64,000 nucleotides of DNA. Origin: Ditylenchus dipsaci (lineage: Eukaryota > Nematoda > Chromadorea > Rhabditida > Anguinidae). This document shows, one piece after another, positions 45,601-54,600 of this stretch. Within the stretch, counting starts at the first letter, position 1, and each line of letters begins with the position of its first letter. The translations under genes and the position numbers were made by a program. Below the pieces are notes generated by a model. That model was given only the letters and a program-made list of their open reading frames with translations. It made no database searches and was not told the origin of the DNA. The stretch lies in NCBI GenBank assembly GCA_004194705.1, contig SADC01000350.1, forward strand, positions 620,001-684,000, read 5' to 3'.

Positions 45601-48600
45601 GCGGGGTGGCTTTACCCATGGCGAGGTATATGACGGGGTATAGGTATCTAAAGGTGGAGGGGTCCTGCTTTTCGGCTGCTCACTAGAAGCATTCTCCTTA
45701 TTGATTGAAGAGGGTGCTTTGTCGGCTAGTCCACCCGCGAAATCCTCATCGAAACCAGCACCCATGTCTTGGTACTCATCTTCTGGCTCATCATCTATTC
45801 TATTGGCACTGTAGCTGGAACGACTGGCAACAGGAACAAAGCCAGGCCCAGGAGTTTTGCTCTCCATAGCTTGTTTAGTGGCTGCATCCAGGTTGGGGAA
45901 ACGAGGAATCTTTTTTTGAGATCTTCCTGCTCCTGCTGTCTCTGCAAATACGAAGTATTTAAAAAGATAAACTCTAAATATATTTTTACTGGCTCTGTGA
46001 CACTATTTTGCAAACTTTTTCTTATAATTTAACCGTAGACTACTTTGATGGGAGCGGTCAAACTTGTTTGACTAAAAATTTCTTTGATGCATGGCGCATT
46101 GGATAAGCATTAGTGTTTATGGTCCAACATAGTTCACAGGTTCGATTCCACCTGGTGGCACGGTAGTAACCAGTGTTTTCAAAAATGAGAATGAGAATCA
46201 CCAGAATGAGAAGGATTTCACAGTGACAATGAGAATGAGAAGCAGAAATTTTCAAAATGAGAATGAGAAGCATAATGCTTCTCATTCTCATGTTGACTAC
46301 TTTCTCATACTCATTCTCATGTTACTCTCATTTCTGCTTCTCATTCTTCTCATTCTCATTTATGCTTCTCATTATTGAAAACACTGGTAGTAACTTTAGG
46401 TTGTTTGACCAGTTGCTAGTAAAGACAGAAACGGGACCGGTTCTCGGGACCCCGTCCCGTTGGACGGTAATTTGACCCAAAATCCCGTCCCATAAACCCG
46501 CCGTGTCAATTTCGAAAATCCCGGTCCCGGTTTCAGTTTTTTCTCAATCCTAGACCGGTATTCGCAGTTAACAAAATGAGGAACTATCAAACCTCTAGTA
46601 TATAAAAGAGAAGTTCCGTGATTTTGTAATTTGGTCGGACCCCTTAGAAAATTGGAAACTGAGTGTTTGGCTCAAATGAAACTTTACGATATGCTGAGTA
46701 AGATAGCACCAACTTCGGTTACTTTTTGTCGATAATTCACCGAGCTGTGACCTCCTAAAGTTTGGTACATAGAACAGCCAGTACATTTTTCAAACGATTT
46801 ATACTTAAATGTGGGGTGAAGGCTGTTAAGGAAATAGTCTCGACACGAAATGATTGATTCAAATTTTATGTTTTTGTGTGGCTTTAGAGCCACATTTTGT
46901 CGACAACTCGATGTTGCAATCTCAGACAAACTTGTGCATAATTAAAAATTTGATTAGCATCATCAATATCAGAATTTCTAGATTCCTTCCAAAAATGCCC
47001 TGAAAATCGAAATGCAATAAAAAAATAATCAATCTTTTTTTCGATGGTTTTTCTCCTTTTCCATTTCAATTTTAGGGCATTTCTTGAAAGAATTTAGAAA
47101 TTCTAATATTGATGATATCAATCCGATTTTTTATTCTGCACAAGATTGTCTGACATTGGAACACCGAGTTGTCGACAAAACGTGGCTCTAAAGCCACATT
47201 TAAAAAACACAAAACTTGGATGAATCCTTTCGTGTCGAGACTATCTCCTTAACTGCATCATCCTAAATCTTAATGCATTAGAAAAACAATTGTATTTTGC
47301 ATCTTGCTGACGAAAAATTTCCAAAAAAAGTTGGGGGATGCATGACGAAAAAGGCCTTTGAAGTTTGCTAGTCGTTCTAACTCTTTTGAGTTTTTGACGT
47401 AAAATGTTTTTTACGAAACAAATCTGAAATACTGACCCCGGATTCGTGATCAGCGTATCTGGGTACATGTCATTTTTACTCGCCAATTTTTCGCGGACAA
47501 TTTTTCGCGGACAATTTTTCGCCGACCAATTTTTCGCCGGACAATTTTTCGCCTGACAATTTTTCGCCGAACAATTTTTCGCCGCCATAATTTCATTCCT
47601 GCTTTCTCATCAGGTTTTGTCTATGGATGACTTTTTCCTTCCATTTCTCTTGTCCTTTTCACCGCCGTATTCTAGTGTATTTTATTATATTATTCCAGAT
47701 GAACTCTTGCAAAACCGTACGCTTTTAACTCAGAGCATGGAAACAGGAAGTTTGTCAACGAAGGGCGAATGTACTATAGAAGTTGCGATCTAAAAGGAGA
47801 TAACGAGCGAAAAGTTTCCACACTCAAAAAAGCTTCCACACTGAAGCTTCCACACTAAAAGAATCTCAATACCTGTCTTTCTATAATTTAATCTCAGTTC
47901 TGCTGGTAATCCATGCACCAACTTAACAAAGTGGTCGTCAAATTGGACCGATTTTTTTACATTTAAGTGGTCGTTCCATTGGATCAATTTTTTTACGTTT
48001 TCGGGTTCCAAAATTGGTTTTCTGCACTAATTAAGGCCTCTAAAGATGTTTTGACAGTAGTGAAATTACGTTTTGATGGTTATTTCACAGTTTTCGTAAA
48101 ACTTGCAGAAATTTATTTCAGTACTGTCAAACCATCTTTAAAATGCTTGAATTAGTGCAAAAAACAAGTTTTGGAACCCAAGAACGTAAAAAAATTTCTA
48201 TACGAGTGGACGACCACTTGGTTTAGTTGGTGCATGGGAGATCCAGCTACCAGCATGGTCAGATGCTTTGAAAAATATATTCTAGTATACAACTTGGGTA
48301 CTGCCGACTAAGTACTGCAATTTTTGTACACCCCACACCTATCACCCAAGTACCATTACCCAGACATTTCCACCTGAGTATCGATTCCTAGTCACTGCCT
48401 TGTTACTACCGCTTAAGTAATACTTTCTCGGTACTGACACCTCCATACTATCACGTGGATCTCTTACAGGGTAGGAAACTACTCCAGAAGTGTGTTCCTG
48501 CAAGTCAAATCGCTGCTTAAGCATTATCAAACCGTGTTCAGGACACGATTCTGGATGGTATAATAATTTGTTTTTCAATAGGATTTCTCAATAATAATTG

Positions 48601-51600
48601 GTACTAATGACTTTCTAGCTCGACCCAAATCACTGAAGGAAATATTCGAGAGCAGAAATTGAAATGTGGCGGCGAAAAATTGGTCGGCTGAAAATTGTCC
48701 GGCGAAAAATTGTCCGCGAAAAATTGTCCGCGAAAAATTGGCGTGTAAAAATTGACCGGTACCGGCGTATCTGATTTGCTTCCAAAACTACTCTTAGAGG
48801 TTCAATTTGAATGGCATATTTCAGATTCCTCTCAGTACAACAAATAGTTAAGCAACACAATAATTAGTAATTCAAATATTCATTACATTTATTGTTAAAT
48901 ATTATTGTCCTGAGAAAATTTGAGATATCACACTCAAATTGCATCTCTAATAGTAGTTTTAGAAGAAGAAATCAGATACGCTGATCACGAATCCCGAATC
49001 CTTTTCTGGTGTACTAAAAATTATAAGGGAGAAACCCGATCTCCAATTTTTATGACGGTTTTTTTCGCCAAAAACTGGTGCTCAAAAAACGCCGATTTTT
49101 TGAAAATAACACATTTTTTGCCAAAATTTACCACAGATTGTAGAGTTTTTGTACTTATTAGAAAGAGAAATTTATTTTGCGTCGAATGAGCATTTAAAGA
49201 CTGCACGTAATTATATTTTCACTAAGCATGAATAGTTTTAAGAAATGTATGGTCCTTTAATGAAACTACAAAATTACAGAACTTCTCGTTCAATATCCGA
49301 CCCTCAAGTTTGAAATCCCAATCATTTCTGAGTACCAAACTTCAGGAGGCCACAGCTCGGCGAATTACCAACAAAAAGTAGCCGAATTTGGTGCTATCGT
49401 ACTCAACACATAGTAGGCTTTCATTTGAGCTTAAAGGGGCATGCTCTTCGCCGATGGGAATTTTTCGAAAGGCGGGTACCAGCGAAGTTCAAAAGAGAAT
49501 TAATTTGACGAAATTATGGAAAGGAAAAAATGTACCTCCGGGGGAATCGAACTGATGACCAACTTTTGCAGTTTGCCAGATCTATCCCACCAGGCCACCG
49601 ATGCTATTAAACTAGGGAAGTGTTTTTGATTACTTATTCCTTGCGGGGTACTCAACTAAAATTCATTTGAAATAATTCTCGAATTGTCTTGAATTGTCCT
49701 GGTACCCGCCTTTCAAAATATGTTCATCGGCGGCGAGCATGCCCCTTTAATCACTCGATTTCTCATTTTCTGAGGGGTCGAGGTGGCCTAAAAGGACCGT
49801 ACTTGTTGGTGGAAATGAGAATTTGACAAATTCAAATGTGCGCGAGACACTTCTCTTTCGTCCCTCACTGTACTCTTTTGAGTCGCTCGAAATAACTCCA
49901 AAGAGTAGAGTGTGAGACGAAAGAGAAGTGTCCCGTGCGCATTTGAATTTGCCAAATTTTCATTTGCATAAACAAGTATGGTCCTTTAATGAAACTACAA
50001 AATTACAGAACTTCTCTTTCAATATCCGACCCTCAAGTTCGAAATCCCAATCATTTTACCGCGATCCCGTACGGGAACGCACTTGGTAGGTTCACGAAAT
50101 TCCGGTCCCGGTATCAATCTAGGTAAAAATCCCGTCACGGAATCCCGCCGGGTGGCACTGTACTGTCTCTAGTTTCTAGACATAATTTGGGTCGCTGATT
50201 TCGGATCTAGCGTCAAAAAATTGAATTATTTTCAAGAATTGGTCAAAAAAGCCAAAATAACTAGAGCGAACCTGCGCCCTATTTTGGGACAACATCGCTT
50301 ATCCACCAGTGCTGTAAATGGCAACGGTGCTGAAACGGCAACGCCTGGCGCCGAAATTTTAGAGGTCGGTGCCCGGTGCAGTGCCCGGTGCCATAATGTT
50401 AGAGGTCGGTGCCGCACCAGCAAGTGGTATCTACCATACCCAGCAACAGCTAAATAAGGTATAATTCGCCTCAAAACAGCACAATAATGTCGAAAACATT
50501 GTTCATATTTGCAATTAAGCTAAAAAAATTAAAAAATTAATTGATAATTTTTAAACATATAAAAAAATGTCCGGTGCGAAACCGACACCGGCACCTCCGG
50601 TGTCGAAAATTTTAAGGCTGGTGCCAGTGCGGTGCCCGGTGCCGAAATTTCGGAGGTCGGTGCGCGGTGCCAAAACTTTCCAGGTCGATGCCCGGTGCGG
50701 TGCCGAAATTACAAAATTTACAGCATTGTTGTCAATTGCGCCATGCATCATGATAATCTGCAGCCCGACAAGTTTCTCGCTTCCACTAATTTCAATTTTT
50801 TAGAAAAAAGTGGTGTACCTTTGCCTCAAGTTTGGCCTCCATGCGCTCAGCACGCTCTTTTAAGACGACTTCCGATCGTGTTTTGTTCTTGCAAATTTCA
50901 CAATTGGCATCATATAAATGGCTGGAAGAAGAGACATAATTATTAGAGCACTTACTAACTAGTAGTTAACTATTTTAATATCATTAAATGGCCAACATTA
51001 CAGCTGCAGGCAGCATAAAAATTATGAAAGTAGTCAAACCTGTTGTGTTGACCAGTCGTATCCTTTTCCGCATCATCAAGAATATTGTCCAAGGCACTCT
51101 AAACTTTCGAAATTTTCACCCTCTAAAAATATTTAGTATGCAAACCTTGACTTCCACCTTGCACAAGGGTGTCTTTTTAGCCATGGAATATCGACCAGAA
51201 TTTTGTTTGGACACCAAGGAAGGGGTTAAGTCGAAATCCTCTGCTTCAGCCATCTTCTCACCACCACCATCCAATGTCACTAAAAGGGAAATAATTACAT
51301 TACAAAATATACCTTTGATTACAAAAGTATTTGCCTGATAATTCTCCAAGCACAATTGGATTGTCAGTTTCACCACCAGCTGGTTCTAAAGCTGGTTGGT
51401 GCTACAAATACCGGGGGTTGAGACGTTACTCCTGGAGGCGGACGCCAAGCTCTGGTCCTTGTTACCAGTTGGTGTTTTGGAAGGCGAGCCAGAGATCACG
51501 ACAGGTGTGGAGACCACCATATCTTCAGGGTCCATAGTAACCAGTTTCTTTACAGAAATTTTTTCTGAAGACATAAATTTTTGCAAAAAAGTGACCTAAG

Positions 51601-54600
51601 GATGTTGGTAAAATATGCGTTAGATTACCATTGATAATTTTCCGGAAAAACATCTAAAAATATCAAACTCAACCAACTATTACTTGTATTAGCAAAAAGC
51701 CTACATTAGACTCATCCTTCAGCTTCTGCAACAAGCCTCTACACCAATTTCGGTACTTGGAGTTGATTTCTTTTGTCAATCGAAAAAGCTCTTCTTCGAT
51801 TTCAACGCACATCCTTAAAAAACAACATTTTATAAAAAACTAAAATTTAAATTAAGCAAAAAACTTACTGCTTGACTCTTTTAGAAGAAAACGACATTTT
51901 GGATGATTTGCATCTGAATTTATTTATGAAAGTCAAAAGGTATCTTTTTTGCCTAAATTTTTGAAGTTCAGCGAGAAAAGCGTCCGTACACAGATGTACT
52001 CAAATGAAGTTGTTGATTACCCAAAATTTTCGAGCCAGATGCCCGACTTGACAACCCTAGACTCAAATCCTAGACATATTTTCGTAACTTACAAGAGATC
52101 TGCACAAACTGTCAACTGTAAGCTGTTTTCACAAACTGAATCTGTTTGTGCTATAATGTTGCATTTCTTGTGAAAAACTTATATCCGGGGATTGGCTACT
52201 TCCGTTATATGAAATTGTTTGGTTGGCTTTAGGGGACCAAGGCGGACAAAGCTTTTTTGGGGCGAAATACCATTTTTGGTTCAAAAATTGGCTGGGTCTA
52301 AAAGACTTTTTTTTTCGGGTGAAATCGACTTCTTTCTGGGACAAAAATATTTATTTAAAAAACTCATTCTGCCCCAAAAAGAAGTCGATTTGACCCAAAA
52401 AAGTATTTTTGACCCAGCTAATTTTCGACCCGAAAATAGTCTTTCTGCCCAAAAAAGATTTGTCCGTTTTGGTCCCCTGACGCCAACCAAACGATTTTAT
52501 ATAACGAAAGTAGCCAGTCATCCAGATATAAGTTTTTCACAAGAATTGCAACACTATAGCACAAAAAGATTTGGTTTTGGTTACAGTTCACAGTTTGTGC
52601 AGGCCACTTGTAAGTGGATTGAAAAATATTTTTACGTTTTTTATTGAGTTAGGCTAAAAATAACTACATAGACATACTGAAATATTTTGTAACGGCAAAA
52701 AACCATAGTAAACAGCCTTACCTTAGTTGCAAATGGTGTTCAATGACCTTTCTTACTTCAACACGCTTCCTTTCTGATTTGATGTCATTGATGGGTGCCT
52801 CAGAGCCCATCTTCTCAATGTTATAAAGGTTTTGGTTTGTCGGGAAAAAACAATTTCGGCGCTAGTAGCGAATACCCCCCCCCCCCCAAGAATCTGACCT
52901 TTTAAAAATTGATGTAAGCACCCTTGCAAACAACAAGTTTAAGCTTAGCCCTTAGGCTTGAGGGTAGGCCAGCGTACGGAAGCTGTGACTAATAAAGAGT
53001 TTACGCATATTTTCCGGGGTCTAGGACATAAATTTGGGTACTTTTTACTTAAATAAAAAGATGAAAATCGTTGCGCGGGGGAGGGGGGGCTAAGCCATGC
53101 ACATACTTGTATTCAAGACAGGCTGGAAGTTGGGATATTGCATCAAAAAGCTTTCCTAAAATTTTTGTCTCTAGTCAACCGTAAGACAAATCACTTTTCT
53201 TACCAATGCTTCAATTTTGGGTGATTTTGACTCATTCAGCACCATGCCATTTAAGTCCATTAGCATAACGGACTCTCCTGGTTTGACGCACTAAATTGTA
53301 CTTTCATGAGCAAACGCCAACAATTTTTTAAACCTTACCTGCATGGCAATTTTGACTTGCTTTTGGACACACTCCTTAGAACAAAATGAAGTGTTTGAGG
53401 GAAGAGTGGTTTGATCCGAGTCTATTGTTTCCTTGCACACACAGCACTAAACCAAAATATATTTTTCTACAGCTCTAGCACCCAAATTTCTGCATCAAAA
53501 CTGTTTTTCGCCTATTTTTGGCACGGAAAACAAAAAGAATTTTTAAATGATTGTGTAAAATAAATTTACCGTAGCCATTGGAGTGAACTTTTTAGGCTTC
53601 TTCAACCCAGCTGATTTTCCAACACTAGCACCAAAAGAACCACTGGCTCTTGAAGCGGCAGCTACTGGAGAGGTGGAAGCTCTGTCCTTAGAGAATACTT
53701 TGCTGGAGCCAGAGCTGCGCCTATGTTCAGACTTCTTGCTTTTGTGCTCATCACCACCTGAAGTAATAGTTTAGATTTTGGTTTTCCAAATGACTGATTT
53801 TCGAAAAGGCATGCCTTTGCTGGTTTCTTTCCTCTTCTTCTGACGACTCTCCCTGTCTTTCCTAAGCGTAGACATACTCTGAATCTTCTTATCCCTTATA
53901 AACACACTATTCAAGTCTTCCAGAGTCAAAGCTACATGACACTTTTCAAAGATCTTATTTTTGCGCATAAGCTCTTGCTCCTCCATACTTGGTTCATATA
54001 TCGCAGGAGGGTAGGCAACAACTAAATAATTAATAAGTTAGAAATACACCTTCTTTTCCATTACAGTCGAGCCTGGATATAAGAGCAGCCCTCGGGACCG
54101 ACCAAACGTACTCTAATATCGAGGGGGTTTTTTTGGTATAAGAGCACTCCTGGAGACCAGCCTGAGGTGCTCTTATACCCATTTCGGACTGTGTACCGAT
54201 CTTAAACTTACATCAGCAGAGCCAGACTTGTGGATAGCGGATGAGTCTTCTTGATTCTCTTTAACCTTGCTCATCTTGCTAGCAGTAGAAGTGGCAGCAG
54301 TTTTACTAGTAGAAGAATTAGTGGGTGTTGGCTGGCCTCTGGTCGTACTGTTTTTCAATTGCCTCAGGACCTAAAATAATGATAAGAAATTTGATTGACG
54401 GACATTTATTTGAGGACCACACCCTCAGAGATCTCTCTACAGTCGAGGCAACTTCGCCAATATTTGTGCTTTGCATCTCTTGAATTATTTCGCTGACTGC
54501 AGGGGAATTATTAACAGATGAGGATGGAGCGTACTTCCGCCTAAATTTTTTGACGATAATTTTGTTGCAAAAAGATTATGGATGTGAAAGGAGGTTAATT

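Larger units (their letters stand above)
46420..50150. repeat. Facing CCCGGTCCCG repeat arrays 3.6 kb apart
   Basis: 46420-46540 has ACGGGACCGG, GGGACCCCGTCCCG, AATCCCGTCCCA and ATCCCGGTCCCGG. At 50050-50150 ATCCCGTACGGGAAC, TTCCGGTCCCGG and AATCCCGTCACGGAA are found. The unit is itself partly self-complementary, so orientation is ambiguous; they may be the arms of one large element into which those at 46815-50000 inserted. Confidence 0.4.
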
